Shown here: positions 32,743 through 40,453 of the stretch, one piece after another | Layout of the letters: each line of letters starts with the position of its first letter | Position numbering within the stretch: position 1 is the first letter of the stretch | Program-made: the position numbers and the translations under genes | The notes under the pieces: model-generated | The model's input: only the letters and a program-made list of their open reading frames with translations | Database searches by the model: none | Told to the model about the DNA's origin: nothing | Assembly (NCBI GenBank): GCA_002350855.1 | Contig: DEFM01000015.1 | Coordinates: 1 to 64,000, forward strand | Length of the DNA: 64,000 nucleotides | Direction: 5' to 3' | Source of the DNA: Prevotellaceae bacterium UBA2852 | Lineage (GTDB): Bacteria > Bacteroidota > Bacteroidia > Bacteroidales > Bacteroidaceae

Positions 32743-34572
32743 ATGACTGACATCAAGAACAACGATCAACTGCTGAACGATGAAGAGGCAGTTGTTGAGA
32801 ACAACAATGAAGTTGCTACAGAAGAACAGCAAGTGGAAGCTGTGGCAAATCAAGAAACAGAAGAATCAGATGAGGCTGATAGCGTAGTCCGTTATGAGTC
32901 GAAAGCTGAAGTGATGAACCGCCTGAAGGATATGATTGACAGCGAAGACGCTATTTCCCGTCAGGAGACAGACGCATTGAAGAGCACTTTCTATAAACTA
33001 CATAAACAGCAGCAGGAGGCTGAGTATGAAGAGTACATCAAGAACGGTGGTGCTCCTGAGGATTATCAGCCTGCGGCAAATGATGATGAGGCTGAGTTCA
33101 AGGCTCTCATGAATACTGTCCGTGAGAAAAGAGCGGCTCAGCATGAAGAGGAACTGAAGATGCTTGAGGAGAACTATAACAAGAAAGTAGCCATCATCGA
33201 TAGAATTAAGGAAATCCTTTCCAAGCCTGATGAGGTGAACCGCTCATATAGTGAAATACGTACTCTGCAGCAGGAATGGAATGATATCAAACAGGTGCCT
33301 GCAGAGAAGGCTACGGATTTGTGGAAAACATACCAGCAGAACATAGAGCAGTTCTACGACACTCTGAAACTGAACAACGAATTCAGAGCATACGACTTCA
33401 AGAAGAATCTTGAGCTGAAGACTGAACTGTGCAAGCGTGCAGAACAGCTGTGCGAGGAAGAGGATGTTATCTCTGCATTCCGCGCTTTGCAGCAGCTGCA
33501 TCAGGAATTCCGCGAGATAGGTCCTGTGGAACGTGATCTTCGTGAAGAAATCTGGAACAGATTCAAGGCAGCTTCAACAATAGTGAACAAGCGCCATCAG
33601 GATTATTTCGAATCACGCAAGGAGCAGGAGCAGCAGAATCTTGAAAAGAAGACTGCACTCTGCGAACAGGTTGAGAATTTCGACCTCGAAAGCCTTCATA
33701 CTTTCGCTGATTGGAACGATGTTTCCTCAAAAATCATAGAGCTGCAGGCTGAATGGAAGACCATCGGCTATGCTCCTCAGAAGATGAACGTTAAGATTTT
33801 CGAGCGTTTCAGAGAGTCTTGTGACAATTTCTTCACCAAGAAGACTGAATTCTTCAAGAATGTACGTGAATCGCTGAACAACAATCTCAAGCAGAAACTT
33901 GAATTGTGTGAGAAAGCTGAAGCTGCTAAGGATAGCACAGATTGGAAGAAGACAACAGACTTGCTGCAGTCGCTTCAGAAGCAGTGGCGCGAAATCGGTA
34001 CTGTGCCTAAGAAATACAGCGATGAGATATGGAAGCGCTTCAATGCAGCCTGCGATGCTTTCTTTGCAGCAAAGAAGGAAGCTAACCACTCTCAGCATGC
34101 TGAGCAGATTGAGAACCTGCAGAAGAAGCAGGCAATCATAGACGAACTGAAGGCTATCGATCCTGCTACTGAGACCGACGACTATCGTGACCGTCTGCGT
34201 GATGCTCAGGAGAGATGGAATCAGATAGGACATGTTCCTTTCAAGGAGAAAGAGAATATCTACAAGGCATTGCGTGAGCAGATGGATCGTCTCTATGGTG
34301 CTCTGAACGAACATGCTGTCCAGAAACGTATCAGCCGATTCAAGTCGGAAGTCAAGGACAACGATGGCAAGGTTAAGGAAAAACTCCTTCGTCAGTACGA
34401 CATATTGAAGAATGAGATAAAGACTTACGAGAATAACCTCGGATTCCTTACTCTTTCATCCAAGTCCAAGAACGGAAACCAGTTGGTCAACGAACTTAAC
34501 CGCAAAGTTGACAAATTGCGTAGCGATTTGAACGAAATCCAACAAAAGCTGGATGCACTGTCAAATGAATAG
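32743..34572 (+). CDS. DUF349 repeat protein
   Basis: A 609-residue acidic, almost wholly helical protein without signal peptide. After a disordered Glu/Asn-rich N-terminus (about 1-45), several DUF349 repeats of some 70 residues follow, each marked by W-K-x-I-G or W-R-E-I-G and (R/K)F-x3-(C/A)-D-x-FF patterns (for example EWKTIGYAPQKMNVKIFERFRESCDNFF, then QWREIGTVPKKYSDEIWKRFNAACDAFF). The C-terminus is a coiled coil (about 540-609). The function is unknown; the repeats suggest protein or nucleic-acid binding. The ATG at 32743 is preferred to the GTG one codon upstream because GAGG lies just before it. The gene is transcribed alone from the promoter at 32630. Confidence 0.85.
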   Translation: MTDIKNNDQLLNDEEAVVENNNEVATEEQQVEAVANQETEESDEADSVVRYESKAEVMNRLKDMIDSEDAISRQETDALKSTFYKLHKQQQEAEYEEYIKNGGAPEDYQPAANDDEAEFKALMNTVREKRAAQHEEELKMLEENYNKKVAIIDRIKEILSKPDEVNRSYSEIRTLQQEWNDIKQVPAEKATDLWKTYQQNIEQFYDTLKLNNEFRAYDFKKNLELKTELCKRAEQLCEEEDVISAFRALQQLHQEFREIGPVERDLREEIWNRFKAASTIVNKRHQDYFESRKEQEQQNLEKKTALCEQVENFDLESLHTFADWNDVSSKIIELQAEWKTIGYAPQKMNVKIFERFRESCDNFFTKKTEFFKNVRESLNNNLKQKLELCEKAEAAKDSTDWKKTTDLLQSLQKQWREIGTVPKKYSDEIWKRFNAACDAFFAAKKEANHSQHAEQIENLQKKQAIIDELKAIDPATETDDYRDRLRDAQERWNQIGHVPFKEKENIYKALREQMDRLYGALNEHAVQKRISRFKSEVKDNDGKVKEKLLRQYDILKNEIKTYENNLGFLTLSSKSKNGNQLVNELNRKVDKLRSDLNEIQQKLDALSNE

Positions 34573-34703
34573 TTTGATATAAAAGTGTTACTAAATGTGA
34601 AAAAATCCAAGGTGTTATTTATATATTCAGCTAGTTTTGTTAAATAGATTTAAAACCGATGCAAAAACTTGGAAAAAGTTTGTTGGTATTTGAAAAAAAC
34701 CAG

Positions 34704-34711
34704 TAAATTTG
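34704..34711 (+). promoter_or_regulatory. Promoter -7 box (TAAATTTG) upstream of the PorE-like gene
   Basis: TAAATTTG with TTTG at 34679-34682, 21 bases upstream. The distance to the coding start at 34880 is about 165 bases, and a terminator-like hairpin lies in between. Confidence 0.65.
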
Positions 34712-34724
34712 CAACGTGTTTTTC

Positions 34725-34745
34725 ATGGTATTAGATTTATTTTAA
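34725..34745 (+). promoter_or_regulatory. Possible six-codon leader peptide
   Basis: ATG at 34725 opens a frame for MVLDLF that stops at 34745, 11 bases before a terminator-like hairpin. Position and size resemble leader peptides of attenuators, but nothing in the peptide points to a specific signal. Confidence 0.3.
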
Positions 34746-34756
34746 GGTTAGTAAAG

Positions 34757-34788
34757 ATTGCTTGTCGTGAGATAAGCAATTTTTTTTT
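34757..34788 (+). terminator. Terminator-like hairpin in the leader of the PorE-like gene
   Basis: ATTGCTT (34757-34763) and AAGCAAT (34774-34780) pair, followed by an uninterrupted run of T. It would end a transcript of roughly 75 bases from the promoter at 34704. It is either an attenuator for the next gene or the end of a small RNA. Confidence 0.6.
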
Positions 34789-34879
34789 GTAATAAATCGT
34801 CGCTTTTTTCGTTTATTTATATGGATGATATAGATAATAATAAAAGTCGAACACATTATATATATAATTGTTGAATACG

Positions 34880-36988
34880 TTGAAAAAACTCCAATATACA
34901 TTTTCCTCTGTTTTAATACTCTTCTTGTTGAGTGTTGTGTTGGCATGCAGTAATGAAACCATAGCATTCAAGAAAGGAGAGCAGGCTTATGCTCTCGGTG
35001 AATACTACACGGCATCTGTGTATTTCAAGAAGTCTTATTCACAGTGCAAGGTAAAGGATAAGGTGAAGCGCGGAGTACGTGCTTGGTGGATGGGAGAGTG
35101 CTATCGCCGTATAAACTATGTGCAGAAGTCGGTGGCTGCATACCAGAATGCAGTCAGATACAAATATCCAGACTCTACTGCGATACTCTACCTGGCACAA
35201 CAGCAATTGAAAACTGGCAACTACACCAAGGCGAAACTGAATTTTCAGGAGTACCTTAAACTGAATCCTGGAAACGAACTGGCTCTGATTGGAGTACGTT
35301 CATGTGAACTGGCTCCGGTGTGGAAGGCGGCACCCAATCTCTACAAGATCAAGCGTGAGGCTCTGTTCAATAGCCGCAGAAGCGATTTCTCGCCTATGCT
35401 GCTGCCTGAGCTGACAACTAATGCAAGCAGGGAAGATGTGAACGAAGCTGCGGCAAATGCTGCAGAACAGAAAGCTGTGAAAACGGAGAAAGTGGATTTC
35501 AATATCTCCCAGTTGGAATCTTCACAGCTGTTTTTCACTTCTACAAGAAACGATGCAACCGGTGATGACTTCAGCGGAGTAACCGGAGTGAAGTTCGCGG
35601 ATATATTCCTTGCCCGTCGTGATGAGACTGGAAAATGGAAGCAGCCGGAGATTATAGAATCGGAAGTGAACAGCAATTATGATGAAGGAGCGTGCTGCTT
35701 CAGCCCCGATGCTAAGACTATGTACTTCACCCGTTGCAGCAGCGATCCCGACTATCCACGCAATGCCGAGATCTGGAAATCCACCCGTAGCGACGCTTCA
35801 TGGTCGAAACCTTCAAAGTGCGAGATATCCAAAGATACTCTCTCAAGTTTTGCCCATCCTACGATAAGTCCTGACGGACAGTGGATGTACTTCACAAGTG
35901 ACATGCCGGGCGGAATAGGTGGATTGGATATCTGGAGAATCAGAATTACCGATACTGGATTCGGAGGCGTGGAGAACCTTGGCCGACCAATCAATTCACC
36001 CGGTGATGAAATGTTCCCGTCGTTCCGTCCTAACGGTGATTTGTATTTCTCCAGCGACGGACATCCGGGCATGGGAGGACTTGATATCTTCAAGGCTACA
36101 CCTGACTCGTTGAGGGGATGGGTAGTGGAGAATCAGCAGTTCCCTCTCAACTCCTCTGCCGATGATTTCGGCATCACCTTCGACGGAGTGCACAACCGTG
36201 GATTCTTCTGCTCAAGCCGCAACGACGGAAAGGGCTGGGAGCATATCTATAGTTTCGAACTGCCGGAAGTGTTACAGACCGTCACAGGATGGTTGTATGA
36301 GAAGGATGGCTATGCTCTGCCTGGCGGTATGGTGTATATGGTAGGCAATGACGGCACCAATGAGAAGGTTGTTCTCCGAAGCGACGGCTCGTTTACCAAG
36401 GTGCTTAAGCCAGGTGTGGAATATGTGTTCCTTGGTTCATGCAACGGCTATCTTAATGTGAAGCAGTCGCTGACCGTAGTGCAAAGCGAGGAGAGCGAGG
36501 ACTATGTTCTGCAATTTGCACTTCCTCCAATCAATATTCCTGTGCTGATAGAGAATATCTTCTATGAGTTCGACAAGGCAAACCTCCTGCCTGAGAGCGA
36601 GGAAGCACTGAGCCGCCTTGTCACCATGATGGAGGATAATCCCAATATCACAATTGAATTGAGTAGCCACTGCGACTATCGTGGTAGTGATACTTATAAC
36701 AAACATCTTTCGCAGCGAAGAGCGGAAAGCGTGGTTAATTACCTCATTAACCATGGAATCAAGCGCGACCGTCTTACTGCAGTCGGATATGGTGAGGAAC
36801 GCCCAAAGGTGATTCGTAAACGTGCAGCATCACAGCATGAGTTCCTGAACGAGGGTGATACCCTCACGGAGGAGTTCATCAAGAAGTTTGATAATGAGAA
36901 GCAGGAGATTTGTAATGCTTTGAACCGACGCACGGAGTTCAGAGTTCTCCGAACTACCTATGGAATGACAATGGATGAACTTAAATAA
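34880..36988 (+). CDS. PorE-like OmpA-family lipoprotein (type IX secretion associated)
   Basis: About 702 residues. There is no ATG in frame before residue about 78, and a TAA lies just upstream of 34868, so the start must be a TTG. TTG at 34880 gives MKKLQYTFSSVLILFLLSVVLAC, a proper lipoprotein signal with lipobox LA-C; TTG at 34868 or 34871 is possible. Domains in order: TPR-type repeats (about 30-140), WD40-like PD40 propeller strands (about 200-450; GACCFSPDAKTMYFTR, HPTISPDGQWMYFTSD), a carboxypeptidase-regulatory-like domain (about 465-535), and an OmpA C-terminal peptidoglycan-binding domain (about 545-695; NIFYEFDKANLLPESEEAL, HCDYRGSDTYN). This order is that of Porphyromonas PorE, which anchors the type IX machine to peptidoglycan. 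A paralogous OmpA protein cannot be excluded. Confidence 0.82.
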   Translation: MKKLQYTFSSVLILFLLSVVLACSNETIAFKKGEQAYALGEYYTASVYFKKSYSQCKVKDKVKRGVRAWWMGECYRRINYVQKSVAAYQNAVRYKYPDSTAILYLAQQQLKTGNYTKAKLNFQEYLKLNPGNELALIGVRSCELAPVWKAAPNLYKIKREALFNSRRSDFSPMLLPELTTNASREDVNEAAANAAEQKAVKTEKVDFNISQLESSQLFFTSTRNDATGDDFSGVTGVKFADIFLARRDETGKWKQPEIIESEVNSNYDEGACCFSPDAKTMYFTRCSSDPDYPRNAEIWKSTRSDASWSKPSKCEISKDTLSSFAHPTISPDGQWMYFTSDMPGGIGGLDIWRIRITDTGFGGVENLGRPINSPGDEMFPSFRPNGDLYFSSDGHPGMGGLDIFKATPDSLRGWVVENQQFPLNSSADDFGITFDGVHNRGFFCSSRNDGKGWEHIYSFELPEVLQTVTGWLYEKDGYALPGGMVYMVGNDGTNEKVVLRSDGSFTKVLKPGVEYVFLGSCNGYLNVKQSLTVVQSEESEDYVLQFALPPINIPVLIENIFYEFDKANLLPESEEALSRLVTMMEDNPNITIELSSHCDYRGSDTYNKHLSQRRAESVVNYLINHGIKRDRLTAVGYGEERPKVIRKRAASQHEFLNEGDTLTEEFIKKFDNEKQEICNALNRRTEFRVLRTTYGMTMDELK

Positions 36989-36992
36989 AAAA

Positions 36993-37027
36993 GCCCCCTC
37001 AGAATCCCAAATGGGAAGAGAGGGGGT
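36993..37027. terminator. Bidirectional terminator between the PorE-like gene and dapA
   Basis: CCCCCTC (36994-37000) pairs with GAGGGGG (37020-37026), with an inner TCCC/GGGA pairing. On the minus strand it is followed by TTTTTT (rest of the dapA transcript); on the plus strand the T-run is weaker. Confidence 0.8.
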
Positions 37028-37059
37028 AATTTATTTCTGAGAGAGAATGTCTGTTGTCG

Positions 37060-37953
37060 TCAACACTTGATGTTGAGTTCTTTTACGATTGCTGCAATCT
37101 CGCCCAGTGTGGTGAGGCGTGCAGGAACCAGAGGCAGGCGCAGCTCGTTGTCAATCATTCCCATCGAATTCAGCATAGCCTTGACACCGGCAGGGTTTCC
37201 GTCGATGAAGAGCAGTTTGAACAGTTCTGTGAATTTGTGGTGAATGTGGCGTGCTGAAGGGTAGTCGCCGTTGATTGCCAGACGGACCATTCTGCTGAAC
37301 TCCTTAGGCAGGGCATTGCCGATAACGCTGATAACGCCTACCGCTCCCAGTGTGATAAGAGGGAAGGTGATACCGTCGTCTCCGGAGAGAACATCGAAGT
37401 TGGCAGGTTTGTTCTTGATGATATCGTCAATCTGAGTGAAATTGCCGCTTGCTTCCTTGATTGCCACGATGTTTTCGCAATCGCGGGCAAGACGGAGAGT
37501 GGTTTCTGCAGTCATATTCACTCCAACTCGTCCAGGCACATTATATAATACTACAGGCATGTCAGTTGCTGCAGCTATAGCCTTGAAGTGCTGGTATAAT
37601 CCTTCTTGTGACGGTTTATTGTAATATGGGCACACACTGAGAATTCCGTCTATTCCCTTGAAATCATCATGCTTTAATGAATCAACGATGGCAGCTGTGT
37701 TGTTTCCTCCGCATCCCAGGAGAATGGGCACTTTGCCTTTTACGGTTTCTATTACAAGCTTCTTGATTTTCTGCTTTTCGTCGCTTGTCAGACATGGAGC
37801 TTCGCTTGTTGTGCCTAAGACACAGAAGAAATCCACTCCGTTAGTCAGCTGGTATTCAACAAGTCGTCGTAAAGCTGTGTAATCTACTTCTCCCGTAGGA
37901 GTAAATGGGGTGATTAAGGCCACCCCTAAACCCTTGAATTTGTTGTGTGCCAT
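37060..37953 (-). CDS. dapA: 4-Hydroxy-tetrahydrodipicolinate synthase
   Basis: A 297-residue cytoplasmic class I aldolase that condenses pyruvate and aspartate semialdehyde, the first step of the lysine/diaminopimelate branch. Signatures: GTTSEAPCLTSDEK (binding loop; GTTGE in most homologues, so Ser replaces Gly), PVVLYNVPGRVGVNM with the catalytic Tyr (about 135), and NIVAIKEASGN with the Schiff-base Lys (about 163). The length is normal. The gene is monocistronic: promoter on the minus strand at 38000-38007, terminator at 36993-37027. Confidence 0.95.
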   Translation of the reverse strand: MAHNKFKGLGVALITPFTPTGEVDYTALRRLVEYQLTNGVDFFCVLGTTSEAPCLTSDEKQKIKKLVIETVKGKVPILLGCGGNNTAAIVDSLKHDDFKGIDGILSVCPYYNKPSQEGLYQHFKAIAAATDMPVVLYNVPGRVGVNMTAETTLRLARDCENIVAIKEASGNFTQIDDIIKNKPANFDVLSGDDGITFPLITLGAVGVISVIGNALPKEFSRMVRLAINGDYPSARHIHHKFTELFKLLFIDGNPAGVKAMLNSMGMIDNELRLPLVPARLTTLGEIAAIVKELNIKC

Positions 37954-37999
37954 TAATGTTGTTTGCGTAAATATGACTCTTGTATTATTTTTGACGGTG

Positions 38000-38007
38000 C
38001 AAATTTA
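38000..38007 (-). promoter_or_regulatory. Promoter -7 box (TAAATTTG) of dapA
   Basis: Read on the minus strand TAAATTTG, 47 bases before the dapA start codon. Confidence 0.65.
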
Positions 38008-38111
38008 GCCTTTTATGACCGAATTACAAAATAGAGTCAGTAATAAATGGAATATATCGTCTGTTTTTCATCTTTTTACGTGAAAAAGTTTTCTATTTTT
38101 CAAATTTTCAC

Positions 38112-38119
38112 TAACTTTG
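38112..38119 (+). promoter_or_regulatory. Promoter -7 box (TAACTTTG) of the HU gene
   Basis: TAACTTTG, a perfect TAnnTTTG match, 87 bases before the ATG. The leader is very A-rich near the start codon. Confidence 0.65.
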
Positions 38120-38205
38120 CACCCCGTATGTGTTGGAAAGTGACGCATTTACAAACAAATTCGATTATTATTTTAATTTACACATAAAAAAATACACACA
38201 CAATT

Positions 38206-38478
38206 ATGACAAAAGCAGATATTGTAAACGAAATTGCTAAAAACACTGGCATTGACAAGCAGAGCATTCTTGTTACAGTGGAATCATTCATGGATACAGT
38301 GAAGAAATCTCTCTCTTCTGGTGAAGATGTATTCCTTCGCGGATTCGGTAGCTTCATTGTTAAGAAGCGTGCACAGAAGACTGCTCGCAACATCAGCAAG
38401 AACACTACTATCATCATCCCAGAGCACAACATTCCTGCATTCAAGCCAGCTAAGATCTTCTGCGATCAGATGAAATAA
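38206..38478 (+). CDS. HU/IHF family DNA-binding protein
   Basis: A 90-residue nucleoid protein. It has the HU fold from MTKADIVNEIAKNTGIDKQ to the C-terminal FKPAKIFCDQMK. The DNA-binding arm region has LRGFGSFIVKKRAQKTARNISKNTTIIIPEHNIPAF, where R-x-N-P of typical HU is replaced by R-N-I-S. It bends and compacts DNA as a dimer. It lies upstream of the COX24-like peptide and RNase G, an order that I believe is conserved in Bacteroidales. The HU gene has its own promoter. It may be the main HU of the cell, in contrast to the longer HU-like protein at 45250. Confidence 0.92.
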   Translation: MTKADIVNEIAKNTGIDKQSILVTVESFMDTVKKSLSSGEDVFLRGFGSFIVKKRAQKTARNISKNTTIIIPEHNIPAFKPAKIFCDQMK

Positions 38479-38523
38479 AATTCACACACACATTTTTATA
38501 TAACCCATAAAACATTAGAAATT

Positions 38524-38613
38524 ATGCCAAACGGTAAAAAGAAAAAAAGACACAAGATTTCTACCCACAAGCGTAAAAAGAGACTGAGAAAGAATCGCCA
38601 TAAGAGCAAGTAG
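38524..38613 (+). CDS. 29-residue basic protein of the AURKAIP1/COX24 (DUF1713) type
   Basis: The frame MPNGKKKKRHKISTHKRKKR, then LRKNRHKSK and TAG, is 29 residues, about 60 percent Lys/Arg/His. It matches the small Bacteroidetes proteins annotated as AURKAIP1/COX24 domain (DUF1713); the motif KKRxHKxxTHKRKKRLRKNRHK is nearly invariant. The eukaryotic family member is a small-subunit mitochondrial ribosomal protein (mS38), so a ribosomal role is likely. It lies 45 bases after the HU gene and before RNase G. It is too short for most gene finders and easy to miss. Confidence 0.85.
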   Translation: MPNGKKKKRHKISTHKRKKRLRKNRHKSK

Positions 38614-38621
38614 AAATCAGT

Positions 38622-38719
38622 AAATTAAAAATTATGAATTAAAAATGCGATTCAGCGTTTTACACTGAATGTTGTTATACAGTGGGTTGAGAGCGTTTTT
38701 AATTTGTAATTTTTAATTT
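38622..38719. repeat. MITE-like inverted repeat in the leader of the RNase G gene
   Basis: A 27-base AT-rich arm (38622-38648) matches the reverse complement of 38693-38719 at 24 of 27 positions. Inside is a second inverted repeat, ATTCAG (38650-38655) and CTGAAT (38665-38670). The element of about 100 bp ends shortly before the RNase G start. It could fold into one long hairpin in RNA. Confidence 0.6.
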
Positions 38720-38740
38720 TTAATTTTAAATGTATTGTAA

Positions 38741-40315
38741 ATGACCAGCGAACTAATCATTGACGCCCAACAGAAAGATGTGACGATCGCTCTTCTTGAA
38801 GACCAGCGTCTGGTGGAATTCCAGCGTGAGGATCAAGAATCAAAATTTGGCGTTGGCAATGTGTATGCGGCTAAAGTCAAGAAGATAATGCCGGCACTCA
38901 ATGCATGTTTTGTTGAAGTAGGTCATGAACGAGAAGCATTTCTACACTATCAGGATCTTGGAACACAGTTCCTATCCCTGGAAAAGTATGTAAAACAAGT
39001 GGTGAGTGACCGCAAGCGTCTCGCACCATTGGACAAGTTGAAACGTCAGCCTGATCTTCCAAAAGAAGGTGAAATCCAAAACGTACTTGAAGTAGGTCAG
39101 GAGATATTAGTACAGATTACTAAGGAACCCATTTCAACTAAAGGACCACGACTCACTGGCGAAATTTCTTTTCCCGGACGCTATTTGGTTCTCATCCCCT
39201 TTGATGATAAAGTTTCAGTTTCATCCAAAATCAAATCATCAGAGGAACGTGCACGTCTGAAACAGCTTGTACAGAGTATCAAGCCCAAGAATTTCGGCGT
39301 CATCGTACGCACCGTAGCCGAGGGAAAGAGAGTCGCTGAACTTGATAAGGAGTTATCAATACTTGTAGATAGCTGGAATGATTGTATTTCCAAATTGCAG
39401 AAGGCTATGGAACTGCCAGCTATCACTCATGAGGAAACCGGACGTACAGTGGCTCTGCTACGCGACCTCTTCAATCCTTCCTACGAGACTATACATGTAA
39501 ACAACGAAGATGTATATAAGGAAGTCAAGAAATATGTGTCGCTCATAGCACCCGACAGAGAGAAGATTGTCAAGCTCTACACAGGAAAACTTCCTATTTT
39601 TGACAATTTCAACGTAACCAAGCAAATCAAGTCTGGTTTTGGAAAAACGGTAAGCTGCAAGAAAGGTGCATACCTCGTCATCGAGCATACAGAGGCTTTG
39701 CATGTGGTAGATGTGAACAGCGGAAACCGAAATCGTGGAGTCGAAGGACAGGAAGCTAATGCTTTCGAAGTGAATATGGGTGCGGCAGAAGAATTGGCAC
39801 GACAATTCCGTCTACGCGATATGGGCGGTATCATAGTCATTGACTTTATTGACATGGATACTGCGGAACATCGTCAGAAACTCTATGAACACATGACGGA
39901 GTTGATGCGTAACGATCGTGCAAAGCATAACATACTACCTCTTTCCAAGTTCGGACTGATGCAGATTACACGTCAGCGTGTGCGTCCGGCAATGGATGTT
40001 CTGGTAGAGGAAACTTGTCCTACATGCATGGGAAAGGGAACAATCAAGTCTTCGTTCCTCTTCACCGACACACTTGAAAGCAAAGTAGAATATGCCGTTC
40101 GTCACATGGGCATTAAGAATCTGCGAATCTATGTTCATCCTTATGTCGCTGCGTATATCACCAAGGGTATCCTTTCGATATACAGGAAATGGCAGATGAA
40201 ATACGGATTGGGCATAAAGGTCATACCGAGTCAGCAATTAGCTTTCCTCCAATATCAATTCAAGGACGGAAAGGGCAACGAACTCAATATGACTGAGGAA
40301 ATCGATACTAAGTAA
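38741..40315 (+). CDS. rng: Ribonuclease E/G family endoribonuclease
   Basis: A 524-residue single-strand-specific endoribonuclease for rRNA maturation and mRNA decay. The S1 RNA-binding domain lies at about 35-125 (GNVYAAKVKKIMPALNACFVEVGHEREAFLH). The catalytic RNase E/G core follows, with HVVDVNSGNR (Asp near residue 323) and IVIDFIDMD (second metal Asp, about 366). The zinc-link CPTCMGKG (about 426-433) holds the dimer. There is no long C-terminal scaffold, so it is RNase G-like in length. It is preceded by the inverted repeat element at 38622-38719 and followed by a strong terminator. The catalytic residues are all present. Confidence 0.94.
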   Translation: MTSELIIDAQQKDVTIALLEDQRLVEFQREDQESKFGVGNVYAAKVKKIMPALNACFVEVGHEREAFLHYQDLGTQFLSLEKYVKQVVSDRKRLAPLDKLKRQPDLPKEGEIQNVLEVGQEILVQITKEPISTKGPRLTGEISFPGRYLVLIPFDDKVSVSSKIKSSEERARLKQLVQSIKPKNFGVIVRTVAEGKRVAELDKELSILVDSWNDCISKLQKAMELPAITHEETGRTVALLRDLFNPSYETIHVNNEDVYKEVKKYVSLIAPDREKIVKLYTGKLPIFDNFNVTKQIKSGFGKTVSCKKGAYLVIEHTEALHVVDVNSGNRNRGVEGQEANAFEVNMGAAEELARQFRLRDMGGIIVIDFIDMDTAEHRQKLYEHMTELMRNDRAKHNILPLSKFGLMQITRQRVRPAMDVLVEETCPTCMGKGTIKSSFLFTDTLESKVEYAVRHMGIKNLRIYVHPYVAAYITKGILSIYRKWQMKYGLGIKVIPSQQLAFLQYQFKDGKGNELNMTEEIDTK

Positions 40316-40316
40316 T

Positions 40317-40355
40317 AAAAAAAGTGGTGAGTCACATCGACTCACCACTTTTTTG
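40317..40355. terminator. Terminator after the RNase G gene
   Basis: AGTGGTGAGTC (40323-40333) pairs with GACTCACCACT (40339-40349), flanked by A-run and T-run, so it works on both strands. It starts directly after the stop codon. Confidence 0.9.
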
Positions 40356-40359
40356 TTGA

Positions 40360-40449
40360 AGACCCCTCTAACTCCCGTCATGGGAGAACTTCACCATCCG
40401 GATGGCCCCCTCCTTTACGGGAGGGGTGCCCAGCGGGCGGGGTGGGTCT
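40360..40449. repeat. REP-like GC-rich palindrome family, copy 1
   Basis: AGACCC at one end and GGGTCT at the other (in GGGGTGGGTCT). Inside are CCATCCGGATGG and CCCCTCC...GGAGGGG pairings. It lies between RNase G and phosphohexomutase genes. Confidence 0.7.
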
Positions 40450-40453
40450 GCTT

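Noticed and set aside
34637..34650. Further CRP-type site near 34637 (TGTTAAATAGAT)
   Set aside because: Only one half-site fits; in AT-rich DNA this is expected by chance.
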